Assembly: GCA_913020715.1 (NCBI GenBank)
Contig: CAJVZH010000003.1
Span: forward strand, 55,373-119,372
Length of the DNA: 64,000 nucleotides
From: an uncultured Gammaproteobacteria bacterium
GTDB lineage: Bacteria > Pseudomonadota > Gammaproteobacteria > PS1 > Pseudothioglobaceae
Reading direction: 5' to 3'
The notes under the pieces are model-generated. The model saw nothing but the letters and a program-made list of their open reading frames with translations. It was not told the origin of the DNA and did not search any database. Position numbers and translations under genes: made by a program. How positions within the stretch are numbered: position 1 is the stretch's first letter; the number at the start of each line of letters is the position of its first letter. Shown here in pieces: positions 26,850 through 37,390 of the stretch.

Positions 26850-27344
26850 TTACTCAGCAGCTTTATCTTCTACTGGTGCTTCTTCAGTTGTCTCTTCGGC
26901 AGGGGCTTCTTCAGCTGCCGCTTCCGCTGCTGCTGCGGCTTCTGCCTCAGCTGCTGCCTTTGCTTCTGCTTCTTCAGCTGCTTTCGCTTCCGCTGCTTCT
27001 TTCGCTGCCGCGTCTGCTGCTGCTTTTTCAGCTGCTGCAACTTTTGCTGCGTCTGCCGCTAATTTAGCGTCAGCTGCTGCTACGCGCTTCTCACGAATTG
27101 AAGGGTCTTTGTGCTCTTTAACAAGTTGCTTAACACGATCTGAAATCTGTGCACCTTGAGATGCCCAGTATGCAAGTCTATCTTCGTCGAGTTGAAGTCT
27201 TACTTCTTGTCCGCGTGCCACTGGATTGAAGAATCCAATACGCTCAATGTAACCACTGTCTCTACGCTTTCTAGAGTCTGTTGCTACAATCGAATAAAAA
27301 GGTTTTCTCTTCGCTCCACCTCGGGCCATTCTAATCTTAACCAT
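26850..27344 (-). CDS. rpsP: Ribosomal protein bS16 with long Ala/Glu-rich tail
   Basis: The first 80 or so residues are a normal bS16 ([54 protein letters not shown]). Usual length is about 80-90, but here a further 80 residues follow, almost entirely Ala, Glu, Lys and Asp and ending in an acidic APAEE/APVED stretch. The tail is predicted to be one long helix followed by disorder. It is encoded by GCX/GAR-rich DNA of low complexity, with short internal repeats such as [15 protein letters not shown]. The protein sits at the 5' domain of 16S rRNA. Start is ATG 27344 with AAAGGAG upstream and an extended -10 promoter. Confidence 0.93.
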   Translation of the reverse strand: MVKIRMARGGAKRKPFYSIVATDSRKRRDSGYIERIGFFNPVARGQEVRLQLDEDRLAYWASQGAQISDRVKQLVKEHKDPSIREKRVAAADAKLAADAAKVAAAEKAAADAAAKEAAEAKAAEEAEAKAAAEAEAAAAAEAAAEEAPAEETTEEAPVEDKAAE

Positions 27345-27388
27345 GGGTTTTTTGCTCCTTTGTGATTGTTAGGTTGTAAAGGCGGGAG

Positions 27389-27397
27389 ATTATACCA
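27389..27397 (-). promoter_or_regulatory. Extended -10 promoter of the rpsP-rimM operon
   Basis: On the minus strand TGGTATAAT combines the TGn extension with a consensus -10 box. No good -35 box is present. The start would be near 27382, about 38 bases before the rpsP ATG. Confidence 0.55.
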
Positions 27398-27425
27398 GCC
27401 TTAAGTGGCTTTTGCGTAAGCTATT

Positions 27426-28853
<1,428 letters not shown>

Positions 28854-28885
28854 TTATTGAATCATCACTTACCGAGAATACCCTA

Positions 28886-31477
28886 ATGAAGAAAGATTAC
28901 CTAAAGCACTGCGAAGAAAGACAGGCATTAAACATTCCACCACTTGCACTTGATGCGAAACAAACCCAATCTGTGGCCGATCACTTAATTAAGGGCACTG
29001 AAGATGATTATTATTTAGACCTTTTAACGCACCGCGTTCCACCTGGTGTAGACGAAGCGGCCTATGTTAAGGCGGGATTTTTAGCAAGTGTTGCCAAAGG
29101 CGAACAACAATGCAACGCAATCGATAGAGCTGGCGCTTTAAAGCTGCTCTCAACAATGGTTGGTGGCTACAATATTGCTCCAATTATTGACTTGTTAGAC
29201 GATGAAGAATTAGCGCCAATTGCCGTAGAAGGTCTTTCTCATACTTTGTTAATGTTTGATGCATTCTACGATGTCGAAGAGAAAGCAAAAGCTGGCAACG
29301 GCCATGCTCAGAAAGTTTTAGAATCTTGGGCTAACGCCGAATGGTTCACCAGCAAAGACACTTTGCCTGAAAAACTAACGGTTACGGTATTTAAAGTTAC
29401 CGGTGAAACCAACACCGATGACCTGTCGCCAGCACCAGACGCCTGGTCTCGCCCCGACATTCCACTACACGCCCTGGCGATGCTAAAAATGGAGCGCCCG
29501 GGAATTAATCCTGACAAGGCTGGTGAAATCGGCCCTATCGAACAAATCGACTCACTTGAGGCAAAAGGCTTTCCATTGGCCTACGTGGGTGATGTTGTTG
29601 GTACCGGCTCTTCGCGTAAGTCAGCCACGAACTCCGTGTTGTGGTTTATGGGTGATGAAATTCCTTTCGTGCCAAACAAAAACAGTGGCGGTGTTTGCCT
29701 AGGTGGCAAAATTGCTCCTATTTTTTACAACACCATGGAAGATTCGGGCGCCCTACCGATTGAGCTTGATGTAAGCAAAATGGCAATGGGTGATGTAATT
29801 GACATTTTCCCTTACGAGGGTGTAGTCAAAAAACACGACACCGATGAAGTTATCACAACTTTTGAACTCAAGTCAGACGTTATTATTGACGAAGTTCAAG
29901 CCGGTGGCCGCATCCCCCTAATTGTTGGAAGAGGTTTAACCGCTAAAGCGCGCACAGCACTTAATTTAGAGCCATCCACACTGTTCCGCACACCTACCGA
30001 AGTCAAAGACACGGGCAAGGGTTACACGTTAGCGCAGAAAATGGTTGGCAAGGCTTGTGGTGTAGACGGCATTCGCGCAGGTACCTACTGTGAGCCACAT
30101 ATGACAACCGTAGGCTCTCAAGACACAACCGGCCCAATGACTCGAGATGAGCTTAAAGATTTAGCTTGTTTGGGTTTTTCTGCAGATTTAACAATGCAGT
30201 CATTCTGCCATACAGCCGCCTATCCTAAACCGGTTGATGTAACAACTCACAATACACTGCCAGATTTCATTATGAATCGTGGTGGTGTTTCTTTACGCCC
30301 TGGCGATGGCATTATTCATTCTTGGTTAAACCGTATGTTATTGCCAGACACCGTTGGCACTGGTGGCGACTCTCACACACGCTTCCCAATTGGCATTAGC
30401 TTCCCAGCCGGCTCCGGCTTAGTGGCGTTTGCTGCCGCAACTGGCGTCATGCCTCTTGATATGCCAGAATCCGTTCTAGTGAGGTTCAGCGGCGAAATGC
30501 AGCCAGGCATCACACTGCGTGACTTGGTTAACGCAATCCCTTATGCGGCTATCCAAAGAGGCTTGCTAACAGTTGAAAAGGCAGGCAAAAAGAATGTTTA
30601 CTCCGGTCGCGTATTAGAAATTGAAGGCTTACCAGATCTTAAAGTTGAGCAAGCTTTTGAGTTGTCCGATGCTTCGGCTGAGCGTTCAGCTGCCGGCTGC
30701 ACGGTTCACCTAGACAAAGCACCAGTGATTGAGTACATGAACTCTAACATCACTTTGCTTAAATGGATGATTTCACAGGGCTATGGCGACAAGCGCACCA
30801 TTGCTCGACGTATTATCAGAATGGAAAAATGGCTAGCAAACCCAGAACTAATGAAAGCTGATGCTGATGCTGAATACGCTGAAATCATCGAGGTCAACAT
30901 GTCAGAAATCAAAGAACCGCTTTTGGCTTGTCCGAACGATCCTGATGATGTAAAGACACTTTCTGATGTTGCTAACACCAAGATTGATGAAGTCTTTATT
31001 GGCTCTTGTATGACCAATATTGGCCACTTTAGAGCGGCTGCACAGTTACTACAAGGCAAAGGTGAGGTTGCCGCAGAACTTTGGATTGCGCCACCAACGA
31101 AAATGGATGAAGAGCAACTTAAGAAAGAAGGCGTTTACGATACCTTTAGTGCGATTACTGATCACACTGAAATGCCGGGCTGCTCGCTATGTATGGGCAA
31201 CCAGGCGCGTGCCAATGAAGGCTCGACCATAGTTTCAACTTCAACTCGTAACTTCCCTAACCGCCTTGGTGATAACACCGATGTTTACCTATCTTCTGCG
31301 GAAGTGGCCGCCATTTCAGCGCAATTAGGGCGCATCCCAACTGCCGAGGAATATCTTGAGCAAATGCAAGGGATTGAGCCACTTGCAGGCGAGATTTACC
31401 AGTACCTGAACTTTGACCAAATTGGCGAATACACCGATTTAGCTGCCAACGTTCCACTGGAAAACCTCTCAGCTTAA
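28886..31477 (+). CDS. acnB: Aconitate hydratase B
   Basis: An 863-residue aconitase of the bacterial B type, interconverting citrate and isocitrate through cis-aconitate in the TCA and glyoxylate cycles. The domain order is AcnB-specific: helical HEAT-like N terminus, swivel domain 4 ([22 protein letters not shown]), then domains 1-3. Cluster cysteines are in [10 protein letters not shown] and [11 protein letters not shown] near the C terminus. Similarity to E. coli AcnB is strong over its whole length. ATG 28886 ([13 protein letters not shown]) aligns with the family start; the longer frame from 28823 would run into the purB promoter region. A strong terminator follows. Confidence 0.96.
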   Translation: MKKDYLKHCEERQALNIPPLALDAKQTQSVADHLIKGTEDDYYLDLLTHRVPPGVDEAAYVKAGFLASVAKGEQQCNAIDRAGALKLLSTMVGGYNIAPIIDLLDDEELAPIAVEGLSHTLLMFDAFYDVEEKAKAGNGHAQKVLESWANAEWFTSKDTLPEKLTVTVFKVTGETNTDDLSPAPDAWSRPDIPLHALAMLKMERPGINPDKAGEIGPIEQIDSLEAKGFPLAYVGDVVGTGSSRKSATNSVLWFMGDEIPFVPNKNSGGVCLGGKIAPIFYNTMEDSGALPIELDVSKMAMGDVIDIFPYEGVVKKHDTDEVITTFELKSDVIIDEVQAGGRIPLIVGRGLTAKARTALNLEPSTLFRTPTEVKDTGKGYTLAQKMVGKACGVDGIRAGTYCEPHMTTVGSQDTTGPMTRDELKDLACLGFSADLTMQSFCHTAAYPKPVDVTTHNTLPDFIMNRGGVSLRPGDGIIHSWLNRMLLPDTVGTGGDSHTRFPIGISFPAGSGLVAFAAATGVMPLDMPESVLVRFSGEMQPGITLRDLVNAIPYAAIQRGLLTVEKAGKKNVYSGRVLEIEGLPDLKVEQAFELSDASAERSAAGCTVHLDKAPVIEYMNSNITLLKWMISQGYGDKRTIARRIIRMEKWLANPELMKADADAEYAEIIEVNMSEIKEPLLACPNDPDDVKTLSDVANTKIDEVFIGSCMTNIGHFRAAAQLLQGKGEVAAELWIAPPTKMDEEQLKKEGVYDTFSAITDHTEMPGCSLCMGNQARANEGSTIVSTSTRNFPNRLGDNTDVYLSSAEVAAISAQLGRIPTAEEYLEQMQGIEPLAGEIYQYLNFDQIGEYTDLAANVPLENLSA

Positions 31478-31492
31478 AACTGGCAGAAAATC

Positions 31493-31521
31493 AAAAGCCC
31501 GCGTTCATCGCGGGCTTTTTT
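31493..31521 (+). terminator. Rho-independent terminator of acnB
   Basis: AAAAGCCCGCG and CGCGGGCTTTT form an 11-base stem around TTCAT, followed by a T tract. It begins 16 bases after the acnB stop. Confidence 0.9.
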
Positions 31522-31528
31522 ATAGGCG

Positions 31529-31555
31529 AAAAAAAACCGCGATGAACGCGGCTTT
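31529..31555 (-). terminator. Rho-independent terminator of rpmB-rpmG
   Basis: On the minus strand GCCGCG-TTCAT-CGCGG is followed by eight T residues, 19 bases beyond the rpmG stop. Its core is the reverse complement of the core of the acnB terminator 20 bases away. Confidence 0.85.
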
Positions 31556-31573
31556 TAAAAAGCTTGATTAAAA

Positions 31574-31729
31574 TTACTTAATCTTCGCTTCTTTGTAAAT
31601 AACGTGCTTTCTTACAACAGGATCAAACTTCTTAACCTCAACTTTCTCAGGGTGAAGGCGCTTGTTCTTAGTTGTTGTGTAGTAGTGACCTGTATCAGCT
31701 GAAGATACCAATTTAATTTTATCTCTCAT
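31574..31729 (-). CDS. rpmG: Ribosomal protein bL33
   Basis: A 51-residue gene. It translates as [20 protein letters not shown], then [19 protein letters not shown], ending [12 protein letters not shown]. This is the zinc-free (C-minus) bL33 type, since the CXXC pairs are absent. bL33 lies near the E site of the 50S subunit. It follows rpmB by nine bases with an AAGGAGATATT ribosome site, forming the conserved rpmB-rpmG pair, and is followed by a terminator. Confidence 0.95.
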   Translation of the reverse strand: MRDKIKLVSSADTGHYYTTTKNKRLHPEKVEVKKFDPVVRKHVIYKEAKIK

Positions 31730-31738
31730 AATATCTCC

Positions 31739-31975
31739 TTAAACCTTTTCGCCGCGAGTGCGGATTTCTGACAAAACAACATCAATGCCTTTTTTATCAA
31801 CAATGCGCAAACCTTTTGCAGACAACTTCAATTTAACAAAACGGTTTTCAGCTTCAACCCAAAAACGGTGTGTGTGTAAATTTGGGTAAAAACGACGACG
31901 CGTTCTATTGTTCGCGTGTGATACGTTGTTACCGCTTATAGGGCGCTTACCAGTAACTTGACAGACTTTTGCCAT
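31739..31975 (-). CDS. rpmB: Ribosomal protein bL28
   Basis: A 78-residue protein, the standard length. [29 protein letters not shown] is the family signature, followed by [26 protein letters not shown]. It belongs to the large subunit. It is the first gene of the rpmB-rpmG operon; a TATAAT box at 32009-32014 on the minus strand lies 34 bases upstream. Confidence 0.96.
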   Translation of the reverse strand: MAKVCQVTGKRPISGNNVSHANNRTRRRFYPNLHTHRFWVEAENRFVKLKLSAKGLRIVDKKGIDVVLSEIRTRGEKV

Positions 31976-32008
31976 GACGACTACCTACATAAATTCCAAA
32001 AAGGGTAA

Positions 32009-32014
32009 ATTATA
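32009..32014 (-). promoter_or_regulatory. -10 box of the rpmB-rpmG promoter
   Basis: Minus-strand TATAAT preceded by GCG, with AT-rich DNA upstream but no clear -35 hexamer. Expected start near 32002. Confidence 0.45.
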
Positions 32015-32048
32015 CGCAAAAATTTACCGATTTTTAATTAAATTTCTA

Positions 32049-32076
32049 TTTACTATCAGTATAAAAACTGTATCAT
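32049..32076 (+). promoter_or_regulatory. Promoter of tRNA-Ser
   Basis: TTTACT (32049-32054) and TATCAT (32071-32076) are 16 bases apart, giving a start only a few bases before the tRNA at 32088. A GCCCCC run follows, recalling a discriminator of stable-RNA promoters. Confidence 0.5.
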
Positions 32077-32087
32077 AGCCCCCTGTT

Positions 32088-32177
32088 GGAGGGATGGCAG
32101 AGCGGCTGAATGCACCGGTCTTGAAAACCGGCAAGGGCTAATACCCTTCTAGGGTTCAAATCCCTATCCCTCCACCA
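32088..32177 (+). tRNA. tRNA-Ser (anticodon UGA)
   Basis: A 90-base class II tRNA. The acceptor GGAGGGA pairs with TCCCTCC, the anticodon stem-loop CCGGT-CTTGAAA-ACCGG presents TGA, the long variable arm AAGGG-CTAATA-CCCTT identifies serine, and the T arm is TAGGG-TTCAAAT-CCCTA. CCA is encoded. The discriminator base 73 reads A, whereas bacterial serine tRNAs usually have G. Confidence 0.95.
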
Positions 32178-32602
32178 CTTGCTTGTTCTTTTTCTATTTT
32201 TCTGCGTTCCTCTCTTAGCTTGCCTCAGTCATTTAGCCTTAGCTAAACTCCTTCGCCTCACTCAAGAAAGCGCCTTAAAAAATAGAACAATAACGGCGCA
32301 AGTTGCCATTATTCTAAGACAAACAATTCAATCGCATAGGCCTGCTATGCTCAATCTCATTATTTTCTCTATTTTTCTTTGAATTAAACGACCAGTTTTA
32401 CAATCAAGCCGAAATCCATTTCGAGTGCCGTTGTATACCTTTTAAGTTCAACAACATCAAGGTCTATCGCCGGATTCAACTTTACTGATTAGGGGGTGGG
32501 CACTTATAGACCCTCTACCCGCCTTAAGATTAAGTGTTGGCACCATTCACCTGAAAATAATCTAAAAAACAAACTTAATGCTAGTGTAAGTATAGATATC
32601 GC
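32178..32602. other. Gene-poor stretch between tRNA-Ser and qmcA
   Basis: I see no convincing gene here. A 67-residue hydrophobic frame (32179-32382) opens with TTG directly after the tRNA, without a ribosome site, and resembles nothing known. The DNA is AT-rich with an isolated GGGGGTGGG (32493-32501) and no strong hairpin. Confidence 0.5.
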
Positions 32603-32634
32603 TTGACAAGTATAACCCTATTGTGTGCTATAAT
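32603..32634 (+). promoter_or_regulatory. Promoter of qmcA-nfeD
   Basis: A consensus -10 TATAAT (32629-32634) with a TGC extension (extended -10). A consensus TTGACA lies at 32603-32608, but the 20-base spacing is longer than optimal. Confidence 0.55.
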
Positions 32635-32663
32635 GAACTTAATTACCTTTCAGGAGAACTGCC

Positions 32664-33590
32664 GTGAATTTTGATTTTTCATTAGTAAGTGCACCAATTG
32701 TTGTCATCTTGATTGTTTTTGTTATCTTTAGAGGTGTCAAGACAGTCGGTCAGGGAAGTGAGTACCTCATTGAGCGCTTTGGAAAATACACACACACCTT
32801 AAAACCTGGCCTTGGTTTTATAATCCCCTTCGTTGACAGAGTTAACGCCAAGGTCAATATGCGAGAACAAGTTCTTGACATTGACAAACAAAGCGTTATT
32901 TCCAAAGACAATGCAGCCGTTCAAACTGATGGCATAGCCTTCTTTCAAATTGTAGATTCGGCAAAAGCTGAATACGAAGTTAACGACCTACCCACTGCAA
33001 TGAGAAACTTATGTCTTACAAACATCAGAACCGTATTGGGCGCAATGACCCTGGATGAGATGCTATCAAACCGTGAAGATATTAACACAAGACTACTGAC
33101 TGTTGTCGATCAAGCAACCAATCCTTGGGGTGTGAAAGTAACGCGTATTGAAATAAAAGACCTCGAGCCGCCAAACGACTTGGTTGACGCAATGAGTCGA
33201 CAAATGAAAGCTGAAAGACAAAAACGTGCAGACATTCTTGAGGCTGAAGGTAAACGCCAATCAGAAATTCTACGTGCAGAAGGAGAAAAACGAGGTGCCA
33301 TTCTAGATGCTGAAGGCAGAAAAGAATCAGCATTTAGGGATGCAGAGGCCAGAGAAAGGTTGGCTGAAGCTGAGGCCAATGCAACCAGAATGGTTTCTGA
33401 GGCTGTGCGTGATGGTGATGTCCAGGCACTAAACTACTTTGTGGCCACCAAATACACTGAAGCCCTTCAAGCAATTGCAACGGCTGATAATGAAAAATTA
33501 GTGCTAATGCCAATGGAGGCATCAGCTCTGATTGGCAGCTTAGGCGGCATTGGTGAGCTTGCTAAAGGTATACTTGGAAAAGACAAGTAA
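32664..33590 (+). CDS. qmcA: SPFH/stomatin-family membrane protein (QmcA type)
   Basis: A 308-residue protein with one N-terminal membrane helix (VSAPIVVILIVFVIFRGV, about 8-25), an SPFH/band 7 domain (about 25-185; ERFGKYTHTLKPGLGFIIPFVDRV) and a charged coiled coil rich in repeated EGE/AE motifs (about 185-245). It resembles E. coli QmcA, which forms large oligomeric rings in the inner membrane and associates with FtsH-like proteases. The GTG start at 32664 has CAGGAGAA upstream. It is followed after 16 bases by an NfeD gene, the widespread stomatin-NfeD pairing. Confidence 0.92.
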   Translation: MNFDFSLVSAPIVVILIVFVIFRGVKTVGQGSEYLIERFGKYTHTLKPGLGFIIPFVDRVNAKVNMREQVLDIDKQSVISKDNAAVQTDGIAFFQIVDSAKAEYEVNDLPTAMRNLCLTNIRTVLGAMTLDEMLSNREDINTRLLTVVDQATNPWGVKVTRIEIKDLEPPNDLVDAMSRQMKAERQKRADILEAEGKRQSEILRAEGEKRGAILDAEGRKESAFRDAEARERLAEAEANATRMVSEAVRDGDVQALNYFVATKYTEALQAIATADNEKLVLMPMEASALIGSLGGIGELAKGILGKDK

Positions 33591-33606
33591 TTAAGGGGTT
33601 TCATTA

Positions 33607-34050
33607 ATGGAAGCGTTTTTCGAATCTATAGATTATTGGCACTGGCTGGTTTTTGGCCTTGCTCTAATAATCATTGAACTGTTCGCATGGTCAACATTCT
33701 TCTTATGGATGGGTGTTTCGGCAATAATGATCGGTATTGTCAGCAAAATAATACCTGAGCTATCGTGGCAAACCGAGCTACTCCTATTTGCAGCCTTGTC
33801 ATTGGCCTCTATATTTTTGGCACAAAAATACTTCCCCGTCAGAACCATCGATAACGAACTCAACTCACGCGCAGAAAGACATATAGGTAACAGCTACACT
33901 GTTGTATCAAATGATGAAAATGGGGCCAAAGTTAAAGTTGGTGACTCCTTGTGGCTTGCGAAAGGGTTCGATATGCAAATTGGTCAAAAAGTTAAGGTTG
34001 TTGATACAGATTCTGTCACGCTCATTGTGGAACCTGATACGAAATCATAA
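33607..34050 (+). CDS. NfeD-like protein
   Basis: A 147-residue protein with two or three membrane helices (WLVFGLALIIIELFAW; FLWMGVSAIMIGIVSKII; LLLFAALSLASIFLAQ) and a C-terminal OB-fold domain (about 90-145; SLWLAKGFDMQIGQKVKVVDTDSVTLIV). It is the short NfeD type (YbbJ-like), lacking the ClpP-like protease part of long NfeDs. It pairs with the stomatin gene just upstream and probably interacts with it in the inner membrane. Confidence 0.9.
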   Translation: MEAFFESIDYWHWLVFGLALIIIELFAWSTFFLWMGVSAIMIGIVSKIIPELSWQTELLLFAALSLASIFLAQKYFPVRTIDNELNSRAERHIGNSYTVVSNDENGAKVKVGDSLWLAKGFDMQIGQKVKVVDTDSVTLIVEPDTKS

Positions 34051-34052
34051 AA

Positions 34053-34781
34053 TCAATCAACAAAAGGCCCGTACTGAATAATGGGCTCACTATGCGGCTC
34101 ACCATAAGCAATCATAAAATGACAGTTGGTCTCTGCACGCAGAAATAATATCGATTCTTTAGAGTTAAATATTAGCGCCTGACTTTCATTGATAGCTTTA
34201 TCACTGCATCTGAGCGTACCACTTATCATGTAAACCAGGCCTCGCTTATCTGAAACATTGATCTCATAGCTCGAATCTTGTGACATTTCAACACATTGAT
34301 AGATCGCTTTATTTTGAAGCTTAACGGGCGATGAGTCGCCAACAATTGTAATTACTTTAACGCCATTTGCAGCTGACTCAGGTAATTCTTCGGCATCAAC
34401 CGACTGGTAACTTGGCTCAATAGTTTTTACCTTTTTTGCTAAGTTGATCCACAATTGAATGCCTCTTGTGGCGTCCCTAGAATCTGGCATCTCAGAGTGC
34501 TCAATTCCCCTCCCAGCACAAAATATTTGTGCACCACCCTTAGTGATTACTGAATCATTGCCCAAGTTGTCAGTGTGACGCATTGACCCAGAAAACAAAT
34601 AAGTGACCCCCTCAAAGCCCCTATGTGGGTGGGTGGGAAAACCCTGGCCAACGCCCACTTCAAAGTGATCAAAAAGCACAAATGGGTCGTGATTCATCCG
34701 GGCACCGATAATGGGAAATAGACGATGAACCGTCACACCCTCACCTTCAAACATTCTCTTTGCTGAAACAACTTCAAGCAT
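34053..34781 (-). CDS. Pirin-family cupin protein
   Basis: A 242-residue bicupin. The N-terminal cupin has DPFVLFDHFEVGVGQGFPTHPHRGFEGVTYLFSG with the metal-binding histidines, GGAQIFCAGRGIEHSEMP and RGIQLWINL, the pirin hallmark. The second cupin is more divergent. Bacterial pirins such as YhhW can have quercetinase activity and others modulate pyruvate dehydrogenase; which applies here is unknown. It is convergent with nfeD and 17 bases downstream of pyrE on the same strand. Confidence 0.9.
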   Translation of the reverse strand: MLEVVSAKRMFEGEGVTVHRLFPIIGARMNHDPFVLFDHFEVGVGQGFPTHPHRGFEGVTYLFSGSMRHTDNLGNDSVITKGGAQIFCAGRGIEHSEMPDSRDATRGIQLWINLAKKVKTIEPSYQSVDAEELPESAANGVKVITIVGDSSPVKLQNKAIYQCVEMSQDSSYEINVSDKRGLVYMISGTLRCSDKAINESQALIFNSKESILFLRAETNCHFMIAYGEPHSEPIIQYGPFVD

Positions 34782-34798
34782 ACGAATGAGTCAGGTAG

Positions 34799-35437
34799 CT
34801 AGATACCGTACTGCTCTCTATATGTTTCAATTCTATCGATAAGCGCCGCATCATGTTGACCTTTAAGATAGGTGATTAAATGCGATAAATTAATAATACT
34901 GGCAACCGAAATGCCAAAATTTTGTTCCACCTCTTGAATAGCTGAAAGCTCGCCCTTGCCTTTTTCTTGACGGTCCAGCGCAACAATCACACCTTTGGTC
35001 GTTGCGCCGTTAGCAGCAATGATATCTTGCGCTTCGCGAATTGCGGTACCGGCTGTAATCACATCGTCAATAATAAGAATGTCGCCCTCTAAAGGGTGTC
35101 CAACAATATTACCGCCCTCGCCATGAGTTTTGGCCTCTTTACGGTTAAAACTGTAAGGCACATTTCTATTGAAACTGTCATTTAGTGCCATCGCTGTTGC
35201 CGTTGCCAACGGAATGCCCTTGTAAGCAGGGCCAAAAAGCACATCAAACTCAATGGAGCTCGCTTCAATCGCTTGAGCGTAAAATTGCCCCAATTGCGAC
35301 AAATGCTTGCCTTGATTAAATAAGCCTGCGTTAAAAAAATACGGGCTAATACGCCCAGATTTTAGTGTGAATTCGCCGAATTTTAACGCACCGGTCTCCA
35401 ACATAAAATCGACAAAATCCTTTTGATACTGTTGCAT
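34799..35437 (-). CDS. pyrE: Orotate phosphoribosyltransferase
   Basis: A 212-residue enzyme joining orotate to PRPP to form OMP in pyrimidine synthesis. The start [51 protein letters not shown] and the PRPP-binding loop [19 protein letters not shown] (about 118-136) are diagnostic. Length matches E. coli PyrE (213). It diverges from xthA; in E. coli pyrE neighbours rph, which is not present. Confidence in function is high. Confidence 0.96.
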   Translation of the reverse strand: MQQYQKDFVDFMLETGALKFGEFTLKSGRISPYFFNAGLFNQGKHLSQLGQFYAQAIEASSIEFDVLFGPAYKGIPLATATAMALNDSFNRNVPYSFNRKEAKTHGEGGNIVGHPLEGDILIIDDVITAGTAIREAQDIIAANGATTKGVIVALDRQEKGKGELSAIQEVEQNFGISVASIINLSHLITYLKGQHDAALIDRIETYREQYGI

Positions 35438-35468
35438 TGAATATTCCTAAACTATTAAAATGTTTCCG

Positions 35469-36233
35469 ATGAGAATTATAACAATTAATGTCAACGGAAT
35501 TCGCGCCGCTGAGCGAAAAGGTTTCTTTTCTTGGCTTAAAGCTCAAGATGCGGATGTCGTTTGCCTGCAGGAAATCAAAGCGCAAGAGGACCAACTTGAT
35601 GAACGCTTCTACCCAAAAGACATGCACACTTATTACCACCCTGCTGAGCGCAAAGGTTACAGTGGTACTGGCTTATATTGCAAAACCAAGCCAGACCGAG
35701 TTTATTATAGCGATTGGCATGACATCAATTTTGAAGGTCGACTGATTCAAGCAGATTTTGGCGACCTCACAGTGGCATCGCTTTACCTTCCTTCCGGGTC
35801 TAGCAAAGAAGAAAGGCAAGCCTTTAAAATGGAATTCATTACCGATCGATTCTTACCTTATTTAACAGAGCGGCAAAACGATGGCAGAAAATACATTTTC
35901 TGTGGCGACTGGAATATCGCCCATAAAAAAATTGATTTGAAGAATTGGCGCGGCAATCAAAAAAATTCAGGCTTCTTGCCGGAAGAGCGCGCCTGGCTAG
36001 ACACCCTCTATGACGACGTTGGCTATGTTGATGCCTTCAGGGAAGTTAATCAAGAAGAATTTCAATACACTTGGTGGTCAAACAGAGGACAAGCCTGGCT
36101 TAACAACACCGGTTGGCGATTGGACTATCAGGTGGTCAGTGGCAATTTAGCCGGCACCGCTACGCATTGCGAGGTTTACAAAGACGAGCGTTTTTCAGAC
36201 CACTCCCCTCTAATCATGGATTATTCATTATGA
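35469..36233 (+). CDS. xthA: Exodeoxyribonuclease III / AP endonuclease
   Basis: A 254-residue Mg-dependent nuclease for repair of abasic sites. MRIITINVNGIRAAERKGFFSWL, VCLQEIKAQEDQL (catalytic Glu), YFIFCGDWNIAHKKID-type stretch (FCGDWNIAH), TWWSNRGQAW and the closing WRLDYQVVSG ... ERFSDHSPLIMDY with the catalytic Asp and His are visible. ATG 35469 is chosen over the upstream ATG at 35460 because MRIITINVNG is the conserved start. It overlaps trmB by four bases (ATGA). Confidence 0.94.
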   Translation: MRIITINVNGIRAAERKGFFSWLKAQDADVVCLQEIKAQEDQLDERFYPKDMHTYYHPAERKGYSGTGLYCKTKPDRVYYSDWHDINFEGRLIQADFGDLTVASLYLPSGSSKEERQAFKMEFITDRFLPYLTERQNDGRKYIFCGDWNIAHKKIDLKNWRGNQKNSGFLPEERAWLDTLYDDVGYVDAFREVNQEEFQYTWWSNRGQAWLNNTGWRLDYQVVSGNLAGTATHCEVYKDERFSDHSPLIMDYSL

Positions 36234-36928
36234 GTAACAACAAGCAGATACGCACCATTCAAAGCTTTGTCAGGCGCTCTGGCAGGCTTTCAAAAGCGCA
36301 AAAGATTGGCCTTAATGAGCTCTGGCCAAACTATGGCGTTGAGATTATTAATGGCGTGATGCTTGATTTTGACGAGCTATTTACTCAAAGCCAAGACGTA
36401 GTAATTGAAGTGGGTTTTGGTAACGGCGACAGCTTGCTTGCAATGGCTATTGACCAACCTGAAAAGAATTTCTTGGGCATTGAAGTGTACGAGGCAGGTG
36501 TCGGCAGGCTTATCAATGAGGCAAATAAACACCAACTGAATAATTTGAAAATTATTAAAAACGACGCAGTTGAGGTTTTAAAGCATCATATTAAAGACGA
36601 CAGTCTCTCAGCCTTTCAATTGTTTTTCCCAGACCCATGGCATAAAAAGAAGCACCATAAAAGGCGTATTCTGCAAACAAGTCTGCTTGACATGTTGGCT
36701 GACAAGTTAAAAACGCACGGCATTATCCATATCGCCACCGATTGGAAAAACTACGCCGAGCACATCATGGAAACCATGGAGGTGCACCCCCACTTTAAAA
36801 ACACCCTTGGCGACCATATATATTCTCCAAGACCCGCGCACCGGCCATTAACAAAATTTGAGAACCGCGGACAGCGACTCGGCCATGGCGTGTGGGATAT
36901 ACTTTTTACTAATACAAAAGGAGTTTAA
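36230..36928 (+). CDS. trmB: tRNA (guanine-N7-)-methyltransferase
   Basis: A 232-residue SAM-dependent enzyme making m7G46 in tRNA. It has VIEVGFGNGDSLL (SAM motif I), FLGIEVYEAGVGRLI, the family hallmark LFFPDPWHKKKHHKRRI and HIATDWKNYAEHIME. The long frame begins inside xthA; ATG 36230 (MSNNKQIRTIQSFVRR) matches the family start and overlaps the xthA stop as ATGA, indicating translational coupling. Immediately followed by fxsA with no gap. Confidence 0.95.
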   Translation: MSNNKQIRTIQSFVRRSGRLSKAQKIGLNELWPNYGVEIINGVMLDFDELFTQSQDVVIEVGFGNGDSLLAMAIDQPEKNFLGIEVYEAGVGRLINEANKHQLNNLKIIKNDAVEVLKHHIKDDSLSAFQLFFPDPWHKKKHHKRRILQTSLLDMLADKLKTHGIIHIATDWKNYAEHIMETMEVHPHFKNTLGDHIYSPRPAHRPLTKFENRGQRLGHGVWDILFTNTKGV

Positions 36929-37390
36929 ATGTTATTTCCTTTATTTGTAGTTGTGACCTTACTGGAGATTTACGTACTGGTCAGCGTTGGTGATACTATC
37001 GGTGGCCTCCCCACAGTATTGCTTGTCGTTATCACCGCGCTCATTGGCTCTTCACTTTTAAAACACCAGGGCTGGTCAACGATGGCTAAAGCTCAAAGAA
37101 GTATGGCGGAAGGCAAAACACCGGCATTCGAAATGATGGAGGGTGTGGTTATTTTAATCTCAGGCGTTATGCTATTAACTCCCGGCTTTATCACCGATGC
37201 CATCGGTTTATTGGGTTTGATCCCACTATCTAGAAGATATTTTATTAACAACATTCTTAAGAAAAACACCTCAAAAATCTTCAACCAGAAAAACACCGTA
37301 TTCACTTACAAAATGAACCAACCCCCTTCTGCTGAAAAAAAACGTGAGAAGAAAGGCGATGCTATCGAGGGCGAGTTTTGGGAAGACTAA
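36929..37390 (+). CDS. fxsA: FxsA-family membrane protein
   Basis: A 153-residue protein with two or three N-terminal membrane helices and a cytosolic charged tail. LFVVVTLLEIYVLVSVG, TVLLVVITALIGSSLLKHQGW and MEGVVILISGVMLLTPGFITDAIGLL are the FxsA family stretches. E. coli FxsA relieves exclusion of phage T7 by the F plasmid through interaction with PifA. Start ATG 36929 follows the trmB stop directly, with AAAGGAG as the ribosome site. It overlaps folC by 13 bases. Confidence 0.9.
   Translation: MLFPLFVVVTLLEIYVLVSVGDTIGGLPTVLLVVITALIGSSLLKHQGWSTMAKAQRSMAEGKTPAFEMMEGVVILISGVMLLTPGFITDAIGLLGLIPLSRRYFINNILKKNTSKIFNQKNTVFTYKMNQPPSAEKKREKKGDAIEGEFWED

Noticed and set aside
26837..27067. Leucine-rich 76-residue plus-strand frame opposite rpsP
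   Set aside because: It is the antisense reading of the Ala/Glu-rich rpsP tail; composition is an artefact and no ribosome site is present.
32179..32382. Hydrophobic 67-residue frame after tRNA-Ser
   Set aside because: TTG start right at the tRNA end, no ribosome site, no family resemblance.
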